A DNA stretch of 64,000 nt from Litchfieldia stipae. Its GTDB lineage: Bacteria > Bacillota > Bacilli > Bacillales > Bacillaceae_L. The notes beneath the pieces were generated by a model. That model worked only from the letters and a program-made list of their open reading frames with translations, was not told where the DNA came from and did no database searches. Location: positions 62,001-126,000 of the forward strand of contig NZ_JACYHA010000011.1 in NCBI RefSeq assembly GCF_014837155.1, written 5' to 3'. Both the position numbers and the translations under genes were made by a program. Below, in pieces: positions 45,127-54,315 of this stretch (positions are counted from its first letter, which is position 1; each line of letters starts with the position of its first letter).

Positions 45127-46080
45127 TTACCATTCAATGGTTGAGCTAGAAATTCGTTTTACACCTCGAATGGCTGCTATCTCAGTAACAAGCTGTTGCA
45201 TGGCAAGATTTTTTTGTTTTGCTTCTATCATGATGTCAAAGTCTTGGTTCAGCTCCTTTGCCACCATTAAGAAGGGGCGAACAAAATCTAATGAAACAAA
45301 ATCAGCATGGGAACGAAAGGCTTGATCCGACTTTGGTGAAGAAATGTGAACTTTCGGAACGGTATTAAAGGAATCCCATGTTTTAAAAATACGATCTAAA
45401 TAGAGGGGAAGTTCATTATCAATTTTATTAGCCATATAGTGATGATAATCGAGCACCATTGGAATGTTCTCCTTTTCACAAGTAATGAGAGTTTCCAGGG
45501 CATCATATGTTTTATCATCATTTTCCAGAGTCATGCGTTTTTTTATTTCATGGGGCAATTTTTTTAGATTGTGATGGAATTGACTTAATGACTTCGTTTT
45601 ATCTCCATAGGCTCCACCAATATGAATATTAATTAAACCTGTTTCATGAGCGTTCATGGCATGCAACATTTTAAAATGATATTCCATATCCTTGACGGCA
45701 TTCATTGTCACTTCATCTCTTGGACTTGTGAAAAGTGTAAATTGATTTGGGTGAAAGCTTACTCTTAGGTTGAACTGCCGTATTAGATGTCCTATTTCCT
45801 CCCACTCTTTTCGGAATGGTGTAATGAAATCCCACATGACGTCAGGATGGGTTGCTAAAGGGACAAGAGAGCTTGAAAAACGATATAATTCAATTTCATG
45901 TGCGATGTTATAAAAGAGAATTCTTTTTGTATGTTGTAAATTTTGTATCGTAATAACTTTCAATTTATCAAGTCTTTCCTCTTTAGGAAGCGCTGTATAA
46001 CGAGCATAAGTTAATGTTTTTGATGGACTTGCATCCCATAATCCTAACGCGTTTGCTACGTAGCCGAATCGAATCTTCAT
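45127..46080 (-). CDS. uvsE: UV DNA damage endonuclease UvsE
   Basis: A 317-residue TIM-barrel endonuclease of the UVDE family, which nicks 5' of UV photoproducts. MKIRFGYVANALGLWDASPS, RVSFHPNQFTLFTSP, LINIHIGGAYGDK, MTLENDDKTYD, MVLDYHHYM and HISSPKSD give the metal-binding His, Glu and Asp residues. It precedes splA by about 84 bases on the same strand, so the three genes could form a UV-repair unit. The length is normal. Confidence 0.95.
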   Translation of the reverse strand: MKIRFGYVANALGLWDASPSKTLTYARYTALPKEERLDKLKVITIQNLQHTKRILFYNIAHEIELYRFSSSLVPLATHPDVMWDFITPFRKEWEEIGHLIRQFNLRVSFHPNQFTLFTSPRDEVTMNAVKDMEYHFKMLHAMNAHETGLINIHIGGAYGDKTKSLSQFHHNLKKLPHEIKKRMTLENDDKTYDALETLITCEKENIPMVLDYHHYMANKIDNELPLYLDRIFKTWDSFNTVPKVHISSPKSDQAFRSHADFVSLDFVRPFLMVAKELNQDFDIMIEAKQKNLAMQQLVTEIAAIRGVKRISSSTIEW

Positions 46081-46326
46081 CTATTTTACCCCTTGTTTAA
46101 CTATGAAAGTGATACCTATGGGATAGATTATCCAAAAGGTAGAGGGCACATTCATAGTTCTTAAGAGGTCATGCTTTATCGTTTTCCAACAGAAGACTCC
46201 CTCCTCAGTCGTGTGAAGGGCGAAGCCCAACAATAGGTGGGAGATGAATGTCGGTTGGCGTTAGCCAAAACCTTCCATTTGTGATACGATAGGAACGTAT
46301 ATTCGTAATGGAAAGAGGTGAAATGA

Positions 46327-47448
46327 ATGTTGGTCAACAAATCTTATAAGTTTCGTATCTATCCAACCAAAGCACAAGAAATTCTTATTGCAAAAACCAT
46401 CGGTTGTAGTCGTTATGTCTTCAATTACTTTTTAGGGAAATGGAAGGATACGTATAAAGAAACAGGCAAAGGATTAACCTACAATACTTGTTCTGCCGAA
46501 CTCACACAACTAAAAAAAGAATTAGTATGGTTAAAAGACGTTGACAGCATCGCCCTTCAATCCTCTTTGAAAAACCTTGCGGATTCGTATGTGCGATTTT
46601 TCAAGAAACAGAATCAATCACCTCGCTTCAAATCTAAAAAGAATAAGCTTCAGTCTTACACGACAAAAGAAACCAACCATAATATCGCCATTGTCGGCAA
46701 TAAAATCAAATTACCGAAACTTGGGCTTGTTCGCTTCTCCAAGAGTCGGGAAGTAGAAGGACGTATCCTTAACACAACCGTTAGACGTAATCCAAGTGGC
46801 AAGTATTTTGTATCCATTCTTGCAGAAGTAGAACAGCAAGCATTAGAAAAAACAGGTTCTTCCATTGGTGTGGATTTAGGACTGAAGAACTTAGCCATCC
46901 TTTCGGATGGAACAAAATACGAAAATCCAAAGTGGTTTCATAAACTGGAAGAAGGTCTAGCCAAAGCACAGCGTATTCTTGCTAGACGTACAAAAGGTGG
47001 TTCAAATTGGAATAAACAACGTATAAAAGTGGCAAAAATCCACGAAAGAATTACCCAGGCACGAACAGACTACTTACAAAAAATCTCTACTGAAATCATC
47101 AAAAATCACGATGTGATTGGTATTGAAGATTTGCAAGTGGTCAATATGTTAAAAAATGAAAGATTAGCCTTGGATATTAGTCAGGTATCTTGGGCAAAAT
47201 TCCGCACGATGCTGGAGTACAAAGCGAAATGGTATGACAAGGAAGTTGTTGTCGTATCTAAAACCTTCGCTAGCTCTCAACTATGTTCTTGTTGCGCATA
47301 TAAAAACAAAGACGTTAAGACGAACAACCTTCGTGAGTGGGATTGCCCTTCTTGTGGCACACATCACGATAGGGATATTAACGCAGGACAAAATCTAAAA
47401 GATGAAGCCATAAGACTTCTAACCGTAGGGACTACGGGGATAGCCTAA
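46327..47448 (+). CDS. tnpB: RNA-guided endonuclease TnpB
   Basis: A 373-residue TnpB (OrfB of IS200/IS605). RuvC residues are present: D183 in [13 protein letters not shown]267 in IGIEDLQV and D350 in [11 protein letters not shown]. The zinc finger is C320/C323 and C340/C343 ([10 protein letters not shown] ... WDCPSCG). It uses the RNA from the right end of the IS as guide and cuts DNA, helping retention of the element. All key residues are intact, so it may be active. AAAGAGGTGAAATGA precedes the ATG. Confidence 0.95.
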   Translation: MLVNKSYKFRIYPTKAQEILIAKTIGCSRYVFNYFLGKWKDTYKETGKGLTYNTCSAELTQLKKELVWLKDVDSIALQSSLKNLADSYVRFFKKQNQSPRFKSKKNKLQSYTTKETNHNIAIVGNKIKLPKLGLVRFSKSREVEGRILNTTVRRNPSGKYFVSILAEVEQQALEKTGSSIGVDLGLKNLAILSDGTKYENPKWFHKLEEGLAKAQRILARRTKGGSNWNKQRIKVAKIHERITQARTDYLQKISTEIIKNHDVIGIEDLQVVNMLKNERLALDISQVSWAKFRTMLEYKAKWYDKEVVVVSKTFASSQLCSCCAYKNKDVKTNNLREWDCPSCGTHHDRDINAGQNLKDEAIRLLTVGTTGIA

Positions 47449-47530
47449 TCAATTAGAAGCCGATAGGCTTCTGTATTTAGGAATCTCCCACTTCAAACGA
47501 CCCGGAAGGGTGTTAAGTGGTGAGTAGTTC
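47400..47530 (+). ncRNA. Likely omega (right-end) RNA of the TnpB element
   Basis: TnpB guide RNAs come from the 3' end of tnpB and the right end of the IS. Here AGAAGCCGATAGGCTTCT forms one stem-loop, and CCCACTT..AAGTGG with ACCCGGAAGGGT forms another. The guide would begin at the IS right end and read into the aroA remnant. Confidence 0.45.
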
Positions 47531-47947
47531 AATGAATTAGAGGGTGTATCTCAATTAAAAGGAGGATTTGAGATCTCGATGAGCGAGATGTCTGATCAGG
47601 CTTTGACATTAGCAGCCATTGCTCCATTTGCAGATGGACCAATTACGATAAAAGAGGTTGGGCATATACGACACCATGAATCCGATCGAATTAATGTGAT
47701 ATGTAATGAACTTTCTAAGTTGGGGATTAAGGTGGAGGAATATAAGGATGGATTAACTGTATATCCAGGGAAGCCGAAACCAGCTTTACTCAACACACAT
47801 GACGATCATAGAGTGGCTATGTCATTAGCTCTAATAGGTTCAAGGGTAGCAGGAATACAACTGAATGATCCAGGGTGTGTGTCTAAAACATGTCCGCAGT
47901 ATTTTGAATTGTTGGAAGGCTTGGGGGTATATATAATTCGAAACTAA
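47531..47947 (+). pseudogene. aroA: aroA (EPSP synthase) C-terminal fragment
   Basis: The open frame encodes about 138 residues, with GVSQLKGGFEISMSEMSDQA, LTLAAIAPFADGPITI, HHESDRINV, HDDHRVAMSLALIGSR and DPGCVSKTCPQYFELL. These match the last third of 3-phosphoshikimate 1-carboxyvinyltransferase. The first roughly 290 residues are missing, and the TnpB element touches the broken edge. It cannot form the two-domain active site, so an intact aroA should exist elsewhere. Confidence 0.9.
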
Positions 47948-48078
47948 GTTAAGTTTCTTATTGGTTGAAAATGATACTGTAACATTTTCTACGATAATTA
48001 GTATTTACCTAATTGTCTAAAGAGAATTTTTGTTAATTAACGATAATAGGCCAAGGTAATAAGGGATATTAAAATTAT

Positions 48079-48234
48079 GTGATTCTACTGGACGGATTTA
48101 TTTCTGAAATATATAATAAATTTAATAATTGGAAAACAGAGACATATTATCCAAAAGCTTCATCTACAGGAACTCCATCCTTACAATATCCAAGTAATTC
48201 CACTCAGCTTTGGGATAAAGTGCGATATTATTAA
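48079..48234 (+). CDS. Short ORF of doubtful status
   Basis: 51 codons starting at GTG, product beginning MILLDGFISEIYNKFNNWKT with a proline/serine-rich end (YPKASSTGTPSLQYPSNSTQ). The stretch reads like the end of a longer exported protein, and the ribosome site is weak, so it may be a gene remnant. The rest of the interval between aroA and the next gene shows nothing. Confidence 0.3.
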   Translation: MILLDGFISEIYNKFNNWKTETYYPKASSTGTPSLQYPSNSTQLWDKVRYY

Positions 48235-48268
48235 TTTTTACACCGATTAAGAGTGAGGGAGATTGAGT

Positions 48269-48745
48269 ATGTTAAAAAAAGATGAGATTTTGCATGTATG
48301 GCAGCCTGTGACAAGCTTGGTCGGGAGAAATCCAGCAGAAATGCAGTTCGTTGATATACAAAGACATAATGACTATTTAAAAATAGTATTTCAAGATTTT
48401 CACGATAACCAAGTAGAAATAATATATGATCAACTTTATAATTCTTCTACTCCTACAGAGTATGTTGTGTGGGCCTTTCGGTACTCCACAGAATATGGAA
48501 GACCAGATTTACATACCATTGAATCGGATTTTAGTGGCTTAGTAGATTCTCATTCACCGTACTTTTTTAAAGTTTCAAATTCAAAGTTTATCGAATGGTT
48601 TGATAGAAACCCTTTAATTAATAGTAAACTATATCCAAATCTAGAGCACCACCTTTTTATTTCTGGTGATGAGGTTTTTGAAGTATTATCCGCTTATGAG
48701 CCCAGGTTTGTAGAGAAAAAGATAGATAAGACCTTCGAGAAATAA
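48269..48745 (+). CDS. Unknown 158-residue protein
   Basis: A soluble protein with aromatic-rich beta segments (MQFVDIQRHNDYLKIVFQDF and SPYFFKVSNSKFIEWF). I do not recognise a family; the size and composition resemble immunity-type or other small Bacillus orphans. AGTGAGGGA precedes the ATG. The terminator hairpin overlaps its stop codon. Confidence 0.6.
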   Translation: MLKKDEILHVWQPVTSLVGRNPAEMQFVDIQRHNDYLKIVFQDFHDNQVEIIYDQLYNSSTPTEYVVWAFRYSTEYGRPDLHTIESDFSGLVDSHSPYFFKVSNSKFIEWFDRNPLINSKLYPNLEHHLFISGDEVFEVLSAYEPRFVEKKIDKTFEK

Positions 48746-48760
48746 TGAAGGTCTTTTTTT
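48728..48760 (+). terminator. Terminator overlapping a stop codon
   Basis: Arms AAGACCTTC and GAAGGTCTT around a 10-base loop, then a run of T. Confidence 0.88.
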
Positions 48761-48786
48761 AACGTTTTTTTTGCTAAAATCGGTGT

Positions 48787-49332
48787 TTAATTTTCTAAAT
48801 ATCGATATAAAGTGGATTTGCTTATCCCAGTTGCTTCTTTTATTTGGGTTAGGGTGTGTTTTTTACTTTGGTACATCTCGATTGCTTGCTGGACGTTTTT
48901 GTCAGGTTTTCTAGGTCGACCTGAGGTAATTCCTTTTTCCTTTGCATCTGATAAGCCCTTTTTGGTCTTTTCACTAATTAAGTCACTTTGGAATTCAACA
49001 AGATGCTTTACAATTTCGTAGAATGGATAACCCTCTGCCTTACTAGTATCAATACCTTCTTTAAGTGAGAAAATAAAAGCACCTTTTTTATCAAATGTCT
49101 CTAATAATTCAACTAAATGTCTTGATGAATCAGCTAAAATTGATAATTTATTAATAACGACTTTATCGTCTGGTTTTAGGTTTGTTAGTAGCTCTAATAG
49201 CTTAACTCTTTTTTTGGGGGAAGAGTGATCCTCTGAATAAATAGTATGACAGTTAAGGGCTGTTAATGTTTGTAGTTGTTGTTCACATGTTTCATCTTCT
49301 TGGGAAGGTCTCATATAACCAATTAGCATCAC
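48787..49332 (-). CDS. Small serine recombinase (resolvase/invertase type)
   Basis: A 181-residue recombinase. IGYMRPSQEDETCEQQLQTL has the R-x-S catalytic serine near residue 10, ISEKTKKGLSDAKEKG is the long E helix, and GRPRKPDKNV with ATGISKSTLYRYLE is the C-terminal helix-turn-helix. The protein is full length. Beyond the motif array before its start no partner transposase is seen, so it may be an orphan regulator or resolvase of a lost element. Confidence 0.88.
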   Translation of the reverse strand: MMLIGYMRPSQEDETCEQQLQTLTALNCHTIYSEDHSSPKKRVKLLELLTNLKPDDKVVINKLSILADSSRHLVELLETFDKKGAFIFSLKEGIDTSKAEGYPFYEIVKHLVEFQSDLISEKTKKGLSDAKEKGITSGRPRKPDKNVQQAIEMYQSKKHTLTQIKEATGISKSTLYRYLEN

Positions 49333-49390
49333 TAAAAACTCCTATTATTAATAAGATTTCTTTATTATAACATAAAAAAATGTTAAGTTT

Positions 49391-49416
49391 GTTCCAAAAA
49401 GGTTCCGTTTTGGAAC
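49391..49416. promoter_or_regulatory. Inverted repeat before the resolvase gene (likely operator or recombination site)
   Basis: Arms GTTCCAAAA and TTTTGGAAC with AGGTTCCG between them, about 60 bases before the recombinase ATG. It repeats the GTTCC motif of the 28.5-28.8 kb array. Confidence 0.65.
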
Positions 49417-49504
49417 GGTTGGTGGTAGACTGTTCAAGTGAGTTTTTATTATCGTCATAATTTATTATATTTTATTTTTCAATAGAGAGACGGAGGATTA
49501 ATAA

Positions 49505-50968
49505 GTGATTGAAAAAATAAAACGAGATTGGTTTTCCAATATTAAAGGAGATATTCTAGCTGGAATTGTTGTTGCTCTAGCTCTTATCCCAGAAGCAATA
49601 GCTTTCTCAATTATTGCCGGAGTAGATCCGATGATCGGTTTATATGCTTCCTTTACGATGGCGGTTGTTATTTCCTTTACCGGTGGAAGACCTGGCATGA
49701 TTTCAGCAGCAACGGGTGCAATGGCGTTGTTAATGGGACCATTAGTTAGAAATTATGGGATCGAGTATTTGTTTGCAGCAACGGTTTTAACTGGAATCAT
49801 TCAAATTCTTTTTGGTGTTTTTAAGGTAGCAAAGGTGATGAAGTTTATTCCGAGAGCTGTCATGATTGGATTTGTTAATGCGTTAGCGATTTTGATCTTT
49901 ATGGCTCAAGTCCCACATTTTATTGGTATTTCAAATATGACCTATGTCTTTGTAGCTATTACGCTTTTAATTGTGTACCTAGTGCCAAGATTTTTCAAGG
50001 CGATTCCTGCTCCTTTGATTGCAATTGTTTTCTTAACAATTATTGCTATATTTTCAGATTTTGAGTTGCGAACGGTTGGGGATTTAGGTTCAATCACACA
50101 AACGTTACCTTCATTATTAATCCCGAATGTTCCTTTTACATTTGAAACACTAGCAATTATTTTTCCATTTTCGTTTGCATTAGCGATTGTTGGTTTGCTT
50201 GAAAGCTTACTTACTGCTTCAATTGTAGATGATATGACTGGAACGGGGAGTAATAAAAATCAAGAGGCAAGAGGTCAAGGTGTGGCAAATATCGTGACAG
50301 GCTTCTTTGGTGGAATGGCAGGCTGTGCCATGATTGGTCAATCAGTGATAAATGTGAAGTCCGGTGGTAGAGGTAGATTATCGACTTTCGTGGCTGGTAC
50401 ATTCTTAATCTTCTTGATTATTGTGTTAGGTGAGTTAGTTGTACAAATCCCAATGCCTGTACTTGTAGGGATTATGATTATGGTATCAATAGGTACATTT
50501 GATTGGGGTTCATTCTCATATTTGAGAAAAGCACCAATAACAGATTCAATCGTATTGGTTGCGACAGTTGGTATTGTGGTTGTAACACATGACCTATCTA
50601 AAGGTGTTATTGCAGGTGTGATTTTAAGTGCGATTTTCTTCGTAGCTAAGATTTCAACGATTAAGATAAGAAAGCGTGAAGAAAGTGATCAAATGATTTT
50701 TGATGTGGAAGGCCAGCTATTCTTTGCATCTGTGGATGGATTTGTAGATGCCTTTGATTTTACTGTGAAAAATCAGCAAGTGATCATCGATTTCTCAACT
50801 TCTCATGTGTGGGATGATTCGGCAGTTGGTGCGATTGATAAAGTCGTACTTAAATTCCGTGAGAATGATAATCAAGTGACGGTTAAAAATCTTAATGCTT
50901 CAAGTAAAAAACTTGTTGATAAAATGGCGGTTTTCAATGATCCCAAAGCGAAATTATCGACGCATTAA
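49505..50968 (+). CDS. SulP-family anion transporter with STAS domain
   Basis: A 487-residue membrane protein for sulfate, bicarbonate or similar anions. The N-terminus [20 protein letters not shown], then [29 protein letters not shown] and [20 protein letters not shown] are SulP signatures across about 10-12 membrane segments. Residues from about 400 ([20 protein letters not shown] ... [20 protein letters not shown]) form the cytosolic STAS domain. GTG 49505 has GACGGAGG before it. A strong terminator follows. Confidence 0.9.
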   Translation: MIEKIKRDWFSNIKGDILAGIVVALALIPEAIAFSIIAGVDPMIGLYASFTMAVVISFTGGRPGMISAATGAMALLMGPLVRNYGIEYLFAATVLTGIIQILFGVFKVAKVMKFIPRAVMIGFVNALAILIFMAQVPHFIGISNMTYVFVAITLLIVYLVPRFFKAIPAPLIAIVFLTIIAIFSDFELRTVGDLGSITQTLPSLLIPNVPFTFETLAIIFPFSFALAIVGLLESLLTASIVDDMTGTGSNKNQEARGQGVANIVTGFFGGMAGCAMIGQSVINVKSGGRGRLSTFVAGTFLIFLIIVLGELVVQIPMPVLVGIMIMVSIGTFDWGSFSYLRKAPITDSIVLVATVGIVVVTHDLSKGVIAGVILSAIFFVAKISTIKIRKREESDQMIFDVEGQLFFASVDGFVDAFDFTVKNQQVIIDFSTSHVWDDSAVGAIDKVVLKFRENDNQVTVKNLNASSKKLVDKMAVFNDPKAKLSTH

Positions 50969-51000
50969 TAGTGAAATCATTTTTATAGTTAGACACATAA

Positions 51001-51040
51001 AAAACAACTCACGTATAAATAAAGTAGTGAGTTGTTTTTT
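51001..51040 (+). terminator. Terminator after the SulP gene
   Basis: Arms AAAACAACTCAC and GTGAGTTGTTTT with a 14-base loop, then TTTT. Confidence 0.9.
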
Positions 51041-51242
51041 ATTGGTTTGAGATATATTTCCAAAAATAATATACTATAGGTGGAATTGATGTAACCGCTT
51101 ACTTTGTTGTGTTTTAGTATAAATTGTTGATTATAAAGCTTAAGCCTAAATACACCACACGCAAACCATGGGAGTCTTGATTATATTCAATCTACTAGTA
51201 ATATCACTTTCACCTATTTTTAGGAATACAGTTTATTTTATA

Positions 51243-51452
51243 AGGCTGTTTCCAAAAGTTTGTTCTTTTTAGCATTACATTATTTAAAAGTTAGAATTCT
51301 AGCAGGCTGAATACACGGAGACTCCCGTGGGATGCGTGGGCAAAGTGAGACCCCGCAGGAGCCAGCGACGAGGAGGCTCACCGCTCACCCCACAGGACGC
51401 GGAGTGTATTCAGGCTGCGACTTTAAAAGCAACAATTTATACGAAAACAGCT
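51243..51452. repeat. Dispersed hairpin repeat, long copy
   Basis: The same unit as at 42.9 kb: arms GCAGGCTGAATACAC (51302-51316) and GTGTATTCAGGCTGC (51404-51418) with the ACTCCCGTGGG segment. It has about 46 extra bases in the middle containing a GTGAG/CTCAC stem (AAAGTGAGACC ... GGCTCACCGCTCAC). Outer GCTGTTT and AAACAGC flanks are visible. Confidence 0.8.
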
Positions 51453-51476
51453 TTTTATATAAAGGAGAGATCAATC

Positions 51477-51896
51477 ATGTATAAAAATATCTATTTAGCA
51501 ACAGATGGGTCAGAACATTCAAAACGGGCAACGGAAAATGCTATTCATATTGCAAAATGCAGTGAAGGGTCTATGGTAGAGATTATTTATGTTATTGATC
51601 CAAGCAAAGCTAAATCTGAAGCACTTACTAATTGGAATTCACCAGACGTAGAAGATAAAAGAAAAAAACGCATTAATGAAGTGGAAAGTATGATAAGAGA
51701 AGCAGGAATATCTTATGAGGTCACGATACTAAATGGAGAACCAGGACCGACGATCGTTGAGCATATCAACAAAAATAATGCAGACATAGTCATACTAGGA
51801 AGCAGAGGATTAAATGTACTGCAAGAATTTGTATTAGGGAGTGTTAGTCACAAAGTGGCAAAAAGAGCAAACTGTCCTGTTTTAATTGTGAAATAA
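51477..51896 (+). CDS. Universal stress protein (UspA family)
   Basis: A 139-residue Usp protein. MYKNIYLATDGSEHSKRATE opens the fold, and NADIVILGSRGLNVLQEFVL then GSVSHKVAKRANCPVLIVK is the conserved ATP-binding end (G-x2-G-x9-G(S/T)). AAAGGAGAGATC precedes ATG 51477; the frame is open further upstream only through the dispersed repeat. It follows the SulP gene, but a terminator and a repeat separate them. Confidence 0.93.
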   Translation: MYKNIYLATDGSEHSKRATENAIHIAKCSEGSMVEIIYVIDPSKAKSEALTNWNSPDVEDKRKKRINEVESMIREAGISYEVTILNGEPGPTIVEHINKNNADIVILGSRGLNVLQEFVLGSVSHKVAKRANCPVLIVK

Positions 51897-51993
51897 CTTT
51901 GATCCTTAAAATATTTGTAGACATCCCCGTCATTGTAGGGATGATTATAAGTGCAAAAAAAATTAAAGGTAACTTAATACTGGCCTTGAACAT
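51844..51993 (-). CDS. Possible 49-residue membrane peptide
   Basis: On the minus strand a strong AAAGGTGGG stands five bases before an ATG that opens MFKASIKLPLIFFALIIIPT. The peptide has one hydrophobic segment and then runs into the end of the universal stress gene on the other strand. The overlap makes it doubtful; it may be a truncated small gene. Confidence 0.3.
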   Translation of the reverse strand: MFKASIKLPLIFFALIIIPTMTGMSTNILRIKVISQLKQDSLLFLPLCD

Positions 51994-52127
51994 GTGAACC
52001 CACCTTTCATCTTTAAGGAAGCACCCTTCTCAAATAATTAACACAATACACTCAATGGAATAAATTTTATTGTATTAACGGATGAAATACCAATTTCTTC
52101 TAATAATAACTTCAAGGAGGTGATTAT

Positions 52128-52589
52128 ATGAGGAAATTGGTAATGATGTCGATTATTTTGCTTTCTATGTGTGTAAGCTCCATACCCATTAGTGCAGAAA
52201 AAGCAAATCAACATGATTTTGAAGGAATGGAGCAAGCCTTTGATCAATTTGTATTGTCTCAATTTACAGATGAAATGAGACAAGCAGTTACAGATTATTA
52301 TAAAAAGGATTCCATTCAAGTTCAATACAATTGGTGGAATCAGGAACATGATGTTGTGGAATTACAGCAAACTGAAAAAGGAAGAGAACTTAGCTATCCT
52401 TTTGTTATTAAATTTACTGTAGATACGTACGATGAAAACAAAAAAGGGCAACTAGGAACAGATACAATTGTCTTTGGAGTATCACCTATTCAGTTCAATG
52501 ATGACTTTGATGGAAAAAATCTAGCTGCTTCTGAAGTGGAGTTAGTAAACTATATACACCGTGAACCAGCTAAAGTAAAAGACAAGTAA
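52128..52589 (+). CDS. Exported DUF3888-like protein
   Basis: A 153-residue protein with a signal peptide (KLVMMSIILLSMCVSSIPIS then AEK). The mature part has AVTDYYKKDSIQVQYNWWNQ and FTVDTYDENKKGQLGTDTIV, the pattern of DUF3888 small secreted Bacillus proteins as I recall them. AAGGAGGTGATT precedes the ATG. It is probably cell-envelope or secreted; function unknown. Confidence 0.65.
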   Translation: MRKLVMMSIILLSMCVSSIPISAEKANQHDFEGMEQAFDQFVLSQFTDEMRQAVTDYYKKDSIQVQYNWWNQEHDVVELQQTEKGRELSYPFVIKFTVDTYDENKKGQLGTDTIVFGVSPIQFNDDFDGKNLAASEVELVNYIHREPAKVKDK

Positions 52590-52612
52590 TCTTAATAGGT
52601 TGTAAAAAAAAT

Positions 52613-52650
52613 AACGCCGTTGTTGAAACATATTCAATAGCGGTTTTTTT
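52613..52650 (+). terminator. Terminator after the DUF3888-like gene
   Basis: AACGCCGTTGTTGAA pairs imperfectly with TTCAATAGCGGTT and is followed by a T-run. Confidence 0.75.
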
Positions 52651-52849
52651 GATTCGAATTTTATAAAGCCATTCACGAAACAGGATCAGTAATAGGTCAT
52701 AAAAGCAGGACAAATTAAGTTAATGCAGAACTTAGTATGTAGGATTTATAAATTTTGAGGACAAAAAATAGAATGGATGACCATTTTAATTAAAGAGCTC
52801 TTCAATCAATACAAAAGGGTAGAAAGTGAATTTCCTTGGGGTAGAGTGA

Positions 52850-53041
52850 ATGGAATACAAAGAACTTCTTGGTCAGAGTTTAATCAGAGTAGTTTACTGA
52901 GTGCCATATTCCGAGGAACAAATTATAGATGAAGTGATTTTTCAGTTATATACTCGGATTGGGGTTTGTATCAAAGTGCACCCTCACGATCTTAATGAAT
53001 ATTTAAAAGCATGGAGTGATTGGAGAGAATACCTGCCTTAA
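52850..53041 (+). pseudogene. ORF interrupted by one in-frame TGA
   Basis: In one frame the sequence reads MEYKELLGQSLIRVVY, then TGA at 52898-52900, then VPYSEEQIIDEVIFQLYTRI and a sensible end (LNEYLKAWSDWREYLP). The product is not recognised. The upstream 260 bases contain no supported gene. It is most simply a decayed small gene. Confidence 0.4.
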
Positions 53042-53073
53042 ACTAAAAGATATTTAAAAAGGGGATGCTTAGA

Positions 53074-53529
53074 TTGAATAAAACATTCAGCCAATATGCT
53101 AGTCTAATAGATGATGTATTAAAGTTAAAAGAAGTGCCGGAAGATAGGGTTTGCGAACCAATCAAGGAAGGTAAATGGTCCATCATCCAAATTGTTGGAC
53201 ATTTATATTATTGGGATCAATTTATTCTAGAGCAGATGGTACCACATATGGTTGATGGTGCCGATCTACCTAAGTTTCCAGATCATGATCAATATAATGC
53301 TGAAGGCATAGCGTTCATAAAGGATGATTCGGTTGAATCCATCATTGATCGTTTTGTTAGTACTCGCCAAGAGTTGATTAATAGAGTTGAGTTGATTGGA
53401 AAAGATGTTAGGTTTACAATTGGTGGCGGGAAACGAAAGTTCTCTGGAGAAAGTTATGTTAAGATGTTTATCAAACACGATGCACATCATCTAAAGCAAA
53501 TGAATGGGAAATTACAATCTCAAGATTAA
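53074..53529 (+). CDS. DinB-family protein
   Basis: A 151-residue four-helix-bundle protein of the DinB/YfiT superfamily. The metal-site histidines lie in WSIIQIVGHLYYWDQFIL and in KHDAHHLKQM at the end. The enzymatic role is unknown; related enzymes are thiol transferases. TTG 53074 is nine bases after AAGGGG; ATG 53065 is too close to it. Confidence 0.82.
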   Translation: MNKTFSQYASLIDDVLKLKEVPEDRVCEPIKEGKWSIIQIVGHLYYWDQFILEQMVPHMVDGADLPKFPDHDQYNAEGIAFIKDDSVESIIDRFVSTRQELINRVELIGKDVRFTIGGGKRKFSGESYVKMFIKHDAHHLKQMNGKLQSQD

Positions 53530-53564
53530 CAAATTTGGGTTCTGATGAATAGGTGGGAGTTTAA

Positions 53565-54296
53565 ATTAATAATAAAAAACTTTTTAAATTAATGGTTGTA
53601 TTAATAATTATGAGTATAAGCATGATAGGATGTTCAAACAAAGGGAAAGCTTTCGAGGAAGTAAAAGGTGTGGCGCTTACTTACAGTGAGTTTTTTAAGC
53701 CCTTTGACAGGCTTGATGAAAGAAAAAAAATTACGTATTATAAGCCCATAGGAATTGAAGAACTTGAGAGCTTTTTACCTGAACAGTTAACGAAAGAAAT
53801 CATGACTATCGATTCTAAAAAGTTACCTTTTGAAGTAGATGATGCAAAAGTATTCTTGGTTTCATCTGAAGATGATAAGGGTGATGTTAAGAATCAGGTG
53901 CAATTGAGTTATATAAGCAAAGACGAGAATGATGTAGATGGATTTTTCAATATCTCAGTGACAGAAGTTGATGAAAATCCGATTGAAGGATATCCTTTTT
54001 CGGATGAAGTAGATTCTGTAGGTAATCAATTTAAAAAAGAGATATTAACAGATGAACTGCCTATTTTTCAGCAAATTATTACAACGAATAGTGCATTAGT
54101 CTATAGATATTATGAATCCGATGAATCCAAGGAACGTATTGTTACAGTTGCAACATCTGCTAATGAAATTTATTCATATTATAATGGATTTGTTTATCAT
54201 ATCGGTTATTATATTGATAGTGGTAAGGGTAATAAGGAAATACATAATGAAATGCTTAAGTTAGCAAGGGAGTATATTCTAGGTAATTCATTATGA
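53565..54296 (+). CDS. Lipoprotein, apparent AUU start
   Basis: About 243 residues. Reading from ATT 53565 the N-terminus is INNKKLFKLMVVLIIMSISM then IGCSNK, a full lipoprotein signal with lipobox cysteine. Starting at ATG 53592 would lose the lysines. AGGTGGGAG stands five bases before the ATT, and no ATG, GTG or TTG is in frame there. The mature part is acidic and unrecognised (VALTYSEFFKPFDRLDERKK). It is probably attached to the outer face of the membrane. Confidence 0.7.
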   Translation: MNNKKLFKLMVVLIIMSISMIGCSNKGKAFEEVKGVALTYSEFFKPFDRLDERKKITYYKPIGIEELESFLPEQLTKEIMTIDSKKLPFEVDDAKVFLVSSEDDKGDVKNQVQLSYISKDENDVDGFFNISVTEVDENPIEGYPFSDEVDSVGNQFKKEILTDELPIFQQIITTNSALVYRYYESDESKERIVTVATSANEIYSYYNGFVYHIGYYIDSGKGNKEIHNEMLKLAREYILGNSL

Positions 54297-54315
54297 TTGA
54301 TTTAGGAGGAATAGA

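Larger units (their letters stand above)
46170..47540 (+). mobile_element. TnpB-only IS200/IS605-type element (boundaries approximate)
   Basis: The left end holds GGGCGAAGCCC and GGTTGGCGTTAGCCAAAACC hairpins. The right end holds AATCTCCCACTT..AAGTGGTGAG with an inner ACCCGGAAGGGT hairpin. TGGGAGAT at the left and ATCTCCCA at the right mirror each other. No tnpA is present. The right end abuts coding sequence of an aroA remnant at about 47531; the matching left part of aroA is not on the other side, so a deletion or earlier rearrangement occurred. The exact ends were not fixed. Confidence 0.75.

Noticed and set aside
44078-45325. Plus-strand frames opposite splB and uvsE
   Set aside because: These are shadows of well-recognised minus-strand genes.
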